Source of the DNA: Moraxella bovis
Lineage (GTDB): Bacteria; Pseudomonadota; Gammaproteobacteria; Pseudomonadales; Moraxellaceae
Direction: 5' to 3'
Length of the DNA stretch: 44,634 nt
NCBI RefSeq assembly: GCF_002014975.1
Contig: NZ_MUXV01000001.1
Coordinates: 1-44,634 of the forward strand
The translations under genes and the position numbers were made by a program. Under the pieces are notes generated by a model that was given only the letters and a program-made list of their open reading frames with translations, ran no database searches and was not told the origin of the DNA. The first letter of the stretch is position 1; every line of letters starts with the position of its first letter. Positions 25,903-33,541 of the stretch are shown here, in pieces.

Positions 25903-26739
25903 TTAATGATGATGGTCATGGCTGTGCTGATGCCCATGGTCATGATGATGTTTATGCCCTGCATGAGTGTCTTGGCTCATTTGATGATTGTGTTCGTGGT
26001 GGTGTTCACCGTGTGCATGACCATGATTGCCATGCCCGCCATGATGATGACCGTGCATGAGATGCATGATGGTGGGCGAGAGCATGACAGACAGTCCCGA
26101 GATGAGCATAACAGCTCCACTAAATTTACGCAGGTTAAAGGCTTTAACCTTCTGTTGTAGCCATGACAGTGCCGCCCCCGTCATGATAAGCATGGGCAAC
26201 GTACCAACCCCAAAGGCGAGCATGAACAGCACGCCCATGATGGGTTCATGCCCTGCCGCCGCCACACTCATCGCCATGACCAGTGCCCCATAGACCAGAC
26301 CGCAGGGAAGTAGCCCCCACAGCAGACCCGCTCCCAAAGCCTTAGGCAAGCTGTCCATGGGCAGTACCTTCTGGCGGACAGGGGCAAGGCGATTCCACAG
26401 ACCCAGTCCCACTTTTTCAAGGCGATTTAAAAATGGCACGCCAAGCATGAGTAGGGCGGCAAACACAATCGCCAGACCCAGCACGATACGGGGCAGGGCG
26501 TTATCGGTCATGAGCGGAGCAAGCACGCTCTCGCCAATGAGAGTGGCAATGAGCCCAAGAGCCATATAGCTCATCAAACGTCCTGTATGATAGGTTGCGA
26601 TAAGCATTCCACGCTTTTGGGGGCTTAGGTTTTTCATCGAAATGCCAAAAGCAGTCACAATGCCCCCACACATGCCCATGCAGTGTGGCGACCCCAAAAA
26701 GCCCATGGCAAGGGCAGGTACTAATAGAGCGATACTCAT
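25903..26739 (-). CDS. TauE/SafE (UreH-type) membrane protein with a His-rich tail
   Basis: The 278-residue protein has about six membrane helices and the family signatures GSPHCMGMCGGIV (17-29) and GLLPCGLVYGALVMAM, both with conserved Cys. In Pseudomonas a protein of this type sits immediately after ccoS in the cbb3 oxidase assembly cluster, as here, where its ATG overlaps the ccoS stop by four bases. That points to a role in metal (copper) handling for cytochrome oxidase, although the family is annotated as a sulfite exporter. The last 53 residues contain about 26 histidines (GHHHGGHGNHGHAHG and HKHHHDHGHQHSHDHHH), a likely metal-binding tail. Which side of the membrane it faces is not certain. 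Confidence 0.82.
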   Translation of the reverse strand: MSIALLVPALAMGFLGSPHCMGMCGGIVTAFGISMKNLSPQKRGMLIATYHTGRLMSYMALGLIATLIGESVLAPLMTDNALPRIVLGLAIVFAALLMLGVPFLNRLEKVGLGLWNRLAPVRQKVLPMDSLPKALGAGLLWGLLPCGLVYGALVMAMSVAAAGHEPIMGVLFMLAFGVGTLPMLIMTGAALSWLQQKVKAFNLRKFSGAVMLISGLSVMLSPTIMHLMHGHHHGGHGNHGHAHGEHHHEHNHQMSQDTHAGHKHHHDHGHQHSHDHHH

Positions 26740-26948
26740 GCGTTATCCTTGTGGTGTTGGTTATTTTGGTTTGCCTGGCGAGCGTGATTTAGGGTGTCAC
26801 GTCGGGCTTGACGGTCGTCTAAGATGATTTGGTCGGGGGCGTTGTCCAAGTCTTCAAACTGGTTGGATTTGACCGCATACACAATCGCCCAAATCGCCAC
26901 AACGAACAACATAAGACTTAGTGGAATGAGCAGGTAGATACTGACCAT
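26736..26948 (-). CDS. ccoS: Cbb3-type cytochrome oxidase assembly protein CcoS
   Basis: CcoS helps assemble the cbb3-type cytochrome c oxidase in the inner membrane. The 70-residue product starts MVSIYLLIPLSLMLFVVAIW, one membrane helix, and continues AIVYAVKSNQFEDLDNAPD, the family signature (GQFDDLDxP). I start at 26948 (AAAAGAGATGAC before ATG), not at the in-frame ATG 48 bases upstream. The tail is Gln/Asn/His-rich (ANQNNQHHKDNA). It overlaps the next gene by four bases. The oxidase genes (ccoNOP) and ccoI are not in this window. Confidence 0.85.
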   Translation of the reverse strand: MVSIYLLIPLSLMLFVVAIWAIVYAVKSNQFEDLDNAPDQIILDDRQARRDTLNHARQANQNNQHHKDNA

Positions 26949-27459
26949 GTCATCTCTTTTATAAAAGGTGTTAAAGGTAGAAAGGTGTAAATTCACTCTT
27001 GGTTAATGGCGTATTTATTGATAAATTTGGACAAAGGGAAAATGCCCCAGTGCCAACCAATCAACACAAACCAAAATAGGGGTAATATTCTAACATATTT
27101 ATCCGCTTTGGCGGTTAAGTTTTTTAAAAATCCACAAAAAATTTATGGTTTTAGGGCATGCCTGCCTTTGGTATTTACGATGAAAAACAAGATTTAGCCA
27201 TGTTTCATGCAAAAATCAATTGAAATTGTCAAACTTTCATCTTATTTTATAAAAATGTTATCAATGGCAGGCACGCCCTAGATAAACATCACTTTTTCTT
27301 AAAAATAGATGAAGTTAATTTAATAAGTAGACATCAATAATCTTAGTATTTACAAACAACCATGCACCAAATTTTTATAAAACCACTTGCCACAACCGTA
27401 AATTTTTGCGAAAATAAGCCAATTTAACTTTTTGTTCTATATCGATAAAGAGTCGCCAT
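26949..27459. other. Intergenic region with a MITE-like repeat
   Basis: This gap is 511 bases. It contains the repeat at 27154-27278 (separate entry). The rest is A/T-rich with no coding signal that I accept; it must hold the promoter of the ccoS pair (26949-27100, minus strand) and of the C13 peptidase gene (27290-27459, plus strand). No clear boxes are visible. Confidence 0.5.
27154..27278. repeat. MITE-like element, copy 1
   Basis: A 125-base non-coding element is bounded by terminal inverted repeats GGGCATGCCTGCC and GGCAGGCACGCCC (12 of 13 match) and by TA on both sides (27152-27153 and 27279-27280). A TA target duplication is typical of IS630/Tc1-mariner transposons and their non-autonomous derivatives. 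The right end, read inward (GGGCGTGCCTGCCATTGATA, then ACA), matches the sequence at 44575 onward. Confidence 0.7.
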
Positions 27460-28890
27460 TTGTCACTAGAATCCCTAAAAATCCAATCCCTACCAAGATT
27501 TTCCCTAAACTTTGCCGCCAACATCGTCGCTGCCTTGTGGATGTTGGTGGGGTCGGTGCGTGCCTTTAATTGGGTCAAGCCCACGTTTGGGCAGTTTGCT
27601 CTGTTTGCTCTGTTGGCGTTGGCGGTCAATATCTTATTGGCGTGGCTGACGGCAAATTTTGGTAGCGACTTTAACGAGCAGGGGCTGATTAGCTACTTGA
27701 TTTGGCCGACCATCATGCTCATTGCAGGGATTTTGCTTGCCAAGCGTACGCTTAACTACTCACTGCTGTTTGTGCCTGTGATTTTGTGGCTAGTGGCAGA
27801 TACGCTACTGATTTTGGTGCAAAGTGGCATGCAGTTTTTGAGCTTGCAAAACTGGCTACCAAATTGGATGTATCGCATTTTGCCCGATTTGTTCGTGGCA
27901 CTGTTTGTGTGGCAGACGGCGGCACTACTGTTGATTTTCGCCAAGCGTTTGCACTGGCAGTGGTGGGAGCGAGTCATCATGATGATAGGGGCGATTGCCC
28001 TGTTGGTGGTGTGGCAAAAAAACGTGGCAGACCAACCCATTTTTAAGGTAAAAAACCAAAGCCCGACCATCAGCGAGACTGCCTTTTATGCTCAGCCGAT
28101 GATTTTGGCAGACCATTTGGCGAACATTGAAAAGTCTGAGACGGGCGAGACCGACTGGTACTTTATGGGTGTGGCAGGATATAGCGAGTTGGATGTCTTT
28201 ACCAATGAGATAGAGCAGGCAAAACAGCTGTTTGATGTGCGTTTTGGCACAAAGGGCAAATCAATTGCACTCATCAATAACCCAAACACATGGCAGTCTG
28301 ACCCCATCGCCACTAAGACCAGTATTCACGAGACGCTCCAAACCATCGGCAAACAGATGAATGCCGATGAAGACGTGCTGTTTTTAACGTTAAGCTCACA
28401 CGGGGCGGTGGATGAGAGCGGTCAGATTTTGGGGGATTTGGTGCTGGATAATCCGCCACTGGATTTGGACGACATTGACCCTGTGTGGCTCAAAGAGACG
28501 CTTGACGCATCGGGCATTCGTTGGCGGGTGATTGTCGTCTCATCGTGCTACTCGGGTGCGTTTATTGAGAGTTTGGCATCACCGACCACGCTCATCATCA
28601 CCGCATCGGCTGCCGATAGAGCGTCTTTTGGGTGTAGTCATAACGCCGATTTGAGTTATTTTGGGCGGGCGTTTTTTGCCGAAGGCTTGCGTGGCGATAA
28701 AAACACTTTTGATAATGCCTACGCCTACACCAAAAAGCGAGTGGGCGAGCTAGAAGCACTCATGGGTTTTACGCCATCACAGCCACAGATGTATGTCGGT
28801 AGTCTCATGAAAACGGCACTGCCCGAGCTTGAGCAAACGCTTTTTGACAACAGCCAAGAGCCGACCATGCCAGCAGATAGCAAACCTTAA
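27460..28890 (+). CDS. Membrane-anchored C13-type (legumain-like) cysteine peptidase
   Basis: The first 190 residues contain about six hydrophobic helices (for example 19-31, 45-65, 79-95, 101-121, 141-161, 171-187). A soluble domain (about 205-455) carries the clan CD dyad: His314 in LTLSSHGAVDESG and Cys363 in VIVVSSCYSGAF, each after a hydrophobic strand, as in C13 peptidases (legumain and GPI transamidase type). A relaxed start (TTG at 27460, weak AAAGAG upstream) gives 476 residues; the first in-frame ATG comes later, inside the first hydrophobic helix. The substrate and role are unknown. It sits 42 bases before pdxJ and may share its transcript. Confidence 0.78.
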   Translation: MSLESLKIQSLPRFSLNFAANIVAALWMLVGSVRAFNWVKPTFGQFALFALLALAVNILLAWLTANFGSDFNEQGLISYLIWPTIMLIAGILLAKRTLNYSLLFVPVILWLVADTLLILVQSGMQFLSLQNWLPNWMYRILPDLFVALFVWQTAALLLIFAKRLHWQWWERVIMMIGAIALLVVWQKNVADQPIFKVKNQSPTISETAFYAQPMILADHLANIEKSETGETDWYFMGVAGYSELDVFTNEIEQAKQLFDVRFGTKGKSIALINNPNTWQSDPIATKTSIHETLQTIGKQMNADEDVLFLTLSSHGAVDESGQILGDLVLDNPPLDLDDIDPVWLKETLDASGIRWRVIVVSSCYSGAFIESLASPTTLIITASAADRASFGCSHNADLSYFGRAFFAEGLRGDKNTFDNAYAYTKKRVGELEALMGFTPSQPQMYVGSLMKTALPELEQTLFDNSQEPTMPADSKP

Positions 28891-28932
28891 CAATAGCAAG
28901 CCCTAACACATGCGACATATTAAGGAAAAACC

Positions 28933-29667
28933 ATGACAACTCCCCGACTTGGTGTCAATATTGACCACATTGCCACACTTCGTAACGCCCGTGGCGTGGA
29001 TTATCCGTGTCCTGTCAAAGGGGCGGTGGTGTGTGAGCAGGCAGGGGCGGACGGCATTACCCTGCACCTGCGAGAAGACCGCCGTCATATCAAGGACGCT
29101 GACGTCTATGCCATAAAAAAAACGATTGGCATTCCGATGAACCTAGAAATGGCGGTAACGGACGAGATGCTTGCCATTGCCCGTGATGTCCGCCCCCAGT
29201 GGGTATGCCTTGTCCCCGAAAAACGCCAAGAAGTGACGACCGAAGGTGGGCTTGATGTCATGAATAATGACAAATTACCTAGCTTTATCAAAGACTTACA
29301 AAATGTCGGTATCAAAGTATCGCTTTTTATAGACCCTGATACCGCCCAGATTGACAGAGCGATAGAGCTTGGGGCAGATGCCATTGAGATTCACACAGGG
29401 GCGTATGCCGAGCGTTGCCTTGAAAATAACCAAGACAAAATCGCCCATGAGCTAGACCGTGTCAAAAAAGGCGTAGCATTTGCTTTGTCTAAACACCCGA
29501 GCTTTTTGGTAAACGCAGGACATGGACTGACAGTGGATAATGTCGCCCCCATTGCCCAAATTGACGGCATTCATGAATTAAACATCGGGCATAGTATCAT
29601 TGCTGATAGCGTGTTTGTGGGGCTGGATAAAGCGGTAAAAAACATGAGACAAGCATTCTCTGATTAA
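28933..29667 (+). CDS. pdxJ: Pyridoxine 5'-phosphate synthase
   Basis: PdxJ condenses 1-deoxyxylulose 5-phosphate with 3-amino-2-oxopropyl phosphate to form pyridoxine 5'-phosphate, the last ring-forming step of vitamin B6 synthesis. The 244-residue TIM-barrel protein has the family motifs [67 protein letters not shown] and [21 protein letters not shown] precedes the ATG. It is often paired with recO in other gammaproteobacteria, but here recO is 10 kb away. Confidence 0.97.
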   Translation: MTTPRLGVNIDHIATLRNARGVDYPCPVKGAVVCEQAGADGITLHLREDRRHIKDADVYAIKKTIGIPMNLEMAVTDEMLAIARDVRPQWVCLVPEKRQEVTTEGGLDVMNNDKLPSFIKDLQNVGIKVSLFIDPDTAQIDRAIELGADAIEIHTGAYAERCLENNQDKIAHELDRVKKGVAFALSKHPSFLVNAGHGLTVDNVAPIAQIDGIHELNIGHSIIADSVFVGLDKAVKNMRQAFSD

Positions 29668-29706
29668 TCGTTATTGCCATTTATCGCTAAAAACCCCTAT
29701 TTTATT

Positions 29707-29728
29707 GTAAAAGTTGGCAACTTTTATG
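29707..29728 (+). terminator. Hairpin after pdxJ
   Basis: TAAAAGTTG and CAACTTTTA pair perfectly around a 1-2 base centre, 40 bases after the pdxJ stop. It may terminate pdxJ, though the T-run is short. Confidence 0.45.
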
Positions 29729-29829
29729 TAATAAACTGTATTTTTTATCAAAAAAAGGTTGTCAAATTCTTATTTTGCCGTTAAGCTATCTCCATCTGTC
29801 AGAAAGCTGAATTATTTTTGTAATTTGTA

Positions 29830-29859
29830 TTGAAAAATATTTCCGCTTAATGTTAGAAT
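29830..29859 (+). promoter_or_regulatory. ompA promoter
   Basis: TTGAAA (29830-29835), an 18-base spacer and TAGAAT (29854-29859), the last preceded by TGT, form a sigma-70 promoter with an extended -10. The roughly 50-base leader ends in TTTGGAGGAATTT before the ATG at 29917, a near-ideal ribosome site that fits an abundant protein. Confidence 0.65.
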
Positions 29860-29916
29860 AGACAGTGATAGTCTAAGTGTGTTTGACTTTATCAAAACCG
29901 TCCTTTGGAGGAATTT

Positions 29917-31152
29917 ATGAAACTTAATAAAATCGCTTTGGCATTGGTTACCGCTACTGCTACCGTCGCATCTGCTGGCGTGACTGTAACCCCACTAGTT
30001 GGTTACCAATATCAAGACGAAGCTCACAAAAAGCAACGTGAGATTTTCAAGGTTGAAGGTGTAGACTTTAATCCTAATAAAGCAGGTGAGCAAAATGGTG
30101 TTGCTCTTGAAAGTGACCTGTATACTGGCGTAGCCCTAGGTGTGGAACTTACCCCATCTACTCAATTCCAAGTAGAATATGGCGTAACTGATACTGATGC
30201 AAGAGCTTCAAAAGCTTCTGCCAATGCTCATCCTAGAAACGTATTTGATGCCAAAGAAGAAATCATCTCTGGTAACTTCTTAATCGGCACTGAGCAATTC
30301 TCAGGCTACACTAACAATAAGTTCAAGCCTTATGTGCTTATCGGTGCAGGTCAAGCCAAATATAAAGTAGAAAGCCGTGAACAACTTCGTGATGGTACTC
30401 CAGCTGGCATAGAAGCATCTGAGTCAAAAGACACCATCGGTAACCTAGGTCTAGGTGCTCGTTACCTAATCAACGACGCTCTAGCTCTACGTGGCGAAGC
30501 TCGTGCCGTTCACAACTTTGACAACGCATGGTGGGAAGGTCAAGCCCTAGCAGGTCTTGAAGTGACTCTAGGTGGTCGTTTGGCACCTACCGTACCTGTG
30601 GCACCTATTCATGAGCCAGTGGTTCAACCTGTACAAGTACAAGTTGTTGAAGAGCAGTTCATCGACAGTGATGGTGATGGTGTTGCTGACCATCTAGACC
30701 TATGCCCAAATACTCCACGCAACGTTGTGGTTGATGCTAATGGTTGCCCAGTTGAGACTGCGGTACAAGAAGACCTACGCATGGAACTTCGTGTATTCTT
30801 TGACCGTGACAAGTCAAACATCAAACCACAGTTCCGTGAAGAGGTTGCTAAAGTTGCTGACAAGATGCGTGAGTTCCCGAACGCAACTGCTGCCATCGAA
30901 GGTCACGCTTCTAAAGACAGCAAGCGTTCAAGTGCTAAGTACAACCAACGCCTATCTGAAGCTCGTGCAAACGCTGTGAAGTCTATGCTATCTAACGAGT
31001 TCGGTATCGCTCCTAACCGTATCTCTGCGGTAGGTTATGGCTTTGACCGTCCTGTAGCACCTAACGATACTGCTGAAAACAAAGCACTTAACCGCCGTGT
31101 TTATGCAGTTATCCAAGGTAACAAGGTAACTAACGTTGTAGAAACCAAATAA
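29917..31152 (+). CDS. ompA: OmpA-family outer membrane protein
   Basis: This is a major outer membrane porin-like protein that tethers the outer membrane to peptidoglycan. The 411 residues comprise a signal peptide (MKLNKIALALVTATATVASA, cut after ASA), an N-terminal beta-barrel (to about 210), a Pro/Val linker, a TSP3-like calcium repeat (DSDGDGVADHLDLCPNTP with a second Cys in DANGCP), and a C-terminal peptidoglycan-binding OmpA domain (FFDRDKSNIKPQF, NQRLSEARANAVKSML, NRRVYAVI). I start at 29917, four codons after an in-frame TTG, because TTTGGAGGAATTT fits it. Codon choice (GGT, CGT, CTA) is unlike neighbouring genes, as expected for a highly expressed protein. Confidence 0.93.
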   Translation: MKLNKIALALVTATATVASAGVTVTPLVGYQYQDEAHKKQREIFKVEGVDFNPNKAGEQNGVALESDLYTGVALGVELTPSTQFQVEYGVTDTDARASKASANAHPRNVFDAKEEIISGNFLIGTEQFSGYTNNKFKPYVLIGAGQAKYKVESREQLRDGTPAGIEASESKDTIGNLGLGARYLINDALALRGEARAVHNFDNAWWEGQALAGLEVTLGGRLAPTVPVAPIHEPVVQPVQVQVVEEQFIDSDGDGVADHLDLCPNTPRNVVVDANGCPVETAVQEDLRMELRVFFDRDKSNIKPQFREEVAKVADKMREFPNATAAIEGHASKDSKRSSAKYNQRLSEARANAVKSMLSNEFGIAPNRISAVGYGFDRPVAPNDTAENKALNRRVYAVIQGNKVTNVVETK

Positions 31153-31167
31153 TCTTCTGATTATTCA

Positions 31168-31202
31168 AAAACCATCCAAAGTAATTTGGGTGGTTTTTTA
31201 TT
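31168..31202 (+). terminator. Terminator of ompA
   Basis: AAAACCATCCAAA, a 4-base loop, then TTTGGGTGGTTTTTTA: a strong Rho-independent terminator 15-20 bases after the ompA stop. Confidence 0.8.
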
Positions 31203-31243
31203 TTCTAAAACTTGGCATTTTATATTATTATTGGTCAAATCCA

Positions 31244-31252
31244 TGCTATAAT
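31244..31252 (+). promoter_or_regulatory. Extended -10 promoter of typA
   Basis: TGCTATAAT (31244-31252) is a perfect TGn-extended -10 element. The -35 region is poor, which such promoters tolerate. The typA ATG lies 63 bases on. Confidence 0.6.
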
Positions 31253-31314
31253 AGACAGCTTTTGTGTAAGTTCTTAATTTGCACCCCTATTTTTATTTAA
31301 AATTTTGAGATTTT

Positions 31315-33162
31315 ATGTCAAACAATATCCAACATCTACGCAATATTGCCATTATTGCCCACGTTGACCACGGTAAAACAACCTTGGTTGATAAACTTTT
31401 ACAACAATCAGGCGCCTTGGGCGAGCGAGCGGGCGAGATTGAACGAGTCATGGACTCAAACGCCCTAGAAAGTGAGCGTGGTATTACCATTCTTGCCAAA
31501 AACACCGCCATCAAATGGATGGATAAACGCACCAACACCGAATACCGCATTAACATCGTGGACACCCCCGGACACGCCGACTTTGGTGGTGAGGTGGAGC
31601 GTGTGTTATCTATGGTGGACTGTGTGCTACTGCTTGTAGATAGCCAAGAAGGTCCCATGCCACAGACTCGCTTTGTTACCCAAAAGGCGTTTGCCCGTGG
31701 TTTAAAGCCGATTGTGATTATCAACAAAATTGATAAACCTGCTGCCCGTGCCGATTGGGTAATCGACCAAGTGTTTGATTTGTTTGATAATCTAGGCGGT
31801 ACAGACGAACAGCTTGATTTTCCCATCGTTTATGCCTCAGGCATTAACGGCATTGCAGGGCTGTCGCCTGATGAGCCTGCTCCTGACATGACACCATTGT
31901 TTGAGACCATTGTGGACATCGTTGAACCACCAAAAGTGGACGTGGACGGTGCATTCCAAATGCAAATTTCAAGCCTTGACTATAACAGCTTTGTGGGTGT
32001 GATTGGTGTGGGGCGTATTCAACGTGGCTCTATCAAGACCAACACGCCTGTGGTGGTCGTGGATAAAGACGGCAACAAGCGTAACGGTCGTATCCTAAAA
32101 ATCATGGGTTATCATGGACTTGAACGTGTGGACGTGGAGTCTGCCCAAGCTGGCGACATCGTCTGCGTGACAGGTATTGACAATCTTAACATCTCGGACA
32201 CCATTTGCGACCCCAAAAAAGTCGAGGCTTTGCCGGCATTGTCAGTAGATGAACCGACTGTATCGATGACGTTCCAAGTCAATGACAGCCCATTTGCAGG
32301 GCGTGAGGGTAAATTTGTCACGTCTCGTAACATTCGTGAACGCCTAGACCGTGAGTTGATTCACAACGTTGCCTTGCGTGTTGAGGATACCGACAGCCCA
32401 GACCGCTTTAAGGTGTCGGGTCGTGGTGAGCTACATTTATCTGTCTTGATTGAGAACATGAGACGTGAGGGCTTTGAGCTTGGCGTGTCTCGTCCGGAGG
32501 TTATCATCAAAGAGATTGATGGCGTGATGTGTGAGCCGTACGAGAACGTAACTTTTGATGTAGAAGAGCAACATCAAGGGGCGGTCATGGAACAGATGGG
32601 CAACCGCAAAGGCGAACTGACCAACATGGAGGTGGATGGTAAAGGTCGTATCCGTATCGAGGCGACCGTGCCATCTCGTGGGCTTATCGGTTTTCGCTCG
32701 GAGTTCTTGACCATGACATCTGGTACAGGTATCATGACATCAAGTTTTAGCCATTATGGTGAGATGAAAGAGGGTGCGGTTGCCAAACGTCAAAATGGTG
32801 TGCTGATTTCTATGGTAACAGGTACTTGCCTAGGTTATGCTTTGTTTAGCTTGCAGGAGCGTGGGCGACTGTTTGCCAAACCACAGCTTGAAGTCTATGA
32901 AGGCATGATTGTGGGTATCAACTCTCGTGGTGATGACATGGTGGTAAACCCAACCAAAGCCAAACAGCTCACCAATATCCGTGCGTCAGGTTCGGACGAT
33001 GCCATTATTTTGACCCCTGCGTTGGAGTACAGCTTGGAGCAGGCACTTGAATTTATTGAAGATGATGAGCTTGTGGAAGTTACGCCAAAATCTATTCGTA
33101 TCCGCAAAAAGTATCTGACCGAAAATGACCGTAAGCGTTTTGGTCGCAAAAAGGATGCTTAA
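31315..33162 (+). CDS. typA: Ribosome-associated GTPase TypA/BipA
   Basis: TypA (BipA) is an EF-G-like GTPase that binds ribosomes and aids 50S assembly, notably in the cold or under stress. The 615 residues show G1 AHVDHGKTTL (15-24), G3 DTPGHADFGGEVERVL, G4 NKIDKPAAR, the domain III signature RGELHLSVLIENMRREG, and the BipA-type C-terminal domain (RIEATVPSRGLIGFRSEF, GTGIMTSSFSHYGEMK). The length is normal. It is monocistronic: own promoter, and a decayed gene after it. Confidence 0.97.
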   Translation: MSNNIQHLRNIAIIAHVDHGKTTLVDKLLQQSGALGERAGEIERVMDSNALESERGITILAKNTAIKWMDKRTNTEYRINIVDTPGHADFGGEVERVLSMVDCVLLLVDSQEGPMPQTRFVTQKAFARGLKPIVIINKIDKPAARADWVIDQVFDLFDNLGGTDEQLDFPIVYASGINGIAGLSPDEPAPDMTPLFETIVDIVEPPKVDVDGAFQMQISSLDYNSFVGVIGVGRIQRGSIKTNTPVVVVDKDGNKRNGRILKIMGYHGLERVDVESAQAGDIVCVTGIDNLNISDTICDPKKVEALPALSVDEPTVSMTFQVNDSPFAGREGKFVTSRNIRERLDRELIHNVALRVEDTDSPDRFKVSGRGELHLSVLIENMRREGFELGVSRPEVIIKEIDGVMCEPYENVTFDVEEQHQGAVMEQMGNRKGELTNMEVDGKGRIRIEATVPSRGLIGFRSEFLTMTSGTGIMTSSFSHYGEMKEGAVAKRQNGVLISMVTGTCLGYALFSLQERGRLFAKPQLEVYEGMIVGINSRGDDMVVNPTKAKQLTNIRASGSDDAIILTPALEYSLEQALEFIEDDELVEVTPKSIRIRKKYLTENDRKRFGRKKDA

Positions 33163-33202
33163 TTGACAAAAATGATGTCATTATTTAAATATTCTGGTAG
33201 TA

Positions 33203-33324
33203 GTCTAAAAAGTATGTCAAACTAGGTTTTCCGTTCGCCCTGAGCTATGCCTACGGGTAGGAAAACCGTTAGGTTTCCCAAGCTCACCACGAACGGTTTT
33301 CTTTGTAGCATACTTTTTGAACCA
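33203..33324. repeat. Long palindromic element (REP/MITE-like)
   Basis: The ends are imperfect inverted copies of about 45 bases: GTCTAAAAAGTATG with CAAA, CCGTTCG and TGAGCT spaced along the left arm, and the complement of the same blocks on the right arm (AGCTCACC, CGAACGG, TTTG, CATACTTTTT). The centre has a smaller hairpin pair (CCTAC/GTAGG and GGAAAACC/GGTTTCC). The CCGTTCG and TGAGCT core resembles palindromic repeats common in many bacteria. It abuts the mscL relic. Confidence 0.7.
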
Positions 33325-33325
33325 G

Positions 33326-33478
33326 AGCCACTTTATCATTTTGGCGTTCATTGTATTTATGCTAATCAAAGGCATGAACAAAATGCGTAGACAAGCCGAA
33401 GCAGAGCCAGAAGCTCCTGCCGAACCATCAGAAGAAGTATTGCTACTGCGTGAGATTAGCCAAAAGCTAAGCAAATAA
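33326..33478 (+). pseudogene. mscL relic (C-terminal 50 codons)
   Basis: The frame ending at TAA 33476-33478 reads FIILAFIVFMLIKGMNKMRR then AEAEPEAPAEPSEEVLLLREISQKLSK. This is the second transmembrane helix and cytoplasmic bundle of MscL, the large mechanosensitive channel that vents solutes on hypo-osmotic shock (compare FxIxAFxIFLxIKxxNKLxR and EExLLxEIRDLLK). The N-terminal 80-90 residues with the pore helix are missing; in their place is the palindromic element at 33203-33324. No start codon or ribosome site serves the remnant, so it is non-functional. Confidence 0.8.
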
Positions 33479-33497
33479 TTAGCATGTACCACATCCA

Positions 33498-33530
33498 AAA
33501 CCCATCATCTGATAGATGATGGGTTTGTTA
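33498..33530. terminator. Terminator between the mscL relic and rlmD
   Basis: AAACCCATCATC and GATGATGGGTTT pair perfectly around a 5-base loop, then TTATTTT on the plus strand and TTTTGGATG on the minus strand. It can end transcripts from both sides: the former mscL and the convergent rlmD. Confidence 0.8.
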
Positions 33531-33541
33531 TTTTAATGGGT

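Larger units (their letters stand above)
33163..33541. other. Gene-poor stretch with a repeat and the mscL relic
   Basis: There is no intact gene between typA and rlmD. The stretch contains the palindromic element at 33203-33324, the mscL 3' relic at 33326-33478 and the terminator at 33498-33530, each described separately. Confidence 0.6.

Noticed and set aside
25779..26293. Plus-strand frames rich in Met, Val and His opposite the TauE/SafE-like gene
   Set aside because: They are the antisense of the His-codon repeat tail (CAT/ATG), so the composition is an artefact.
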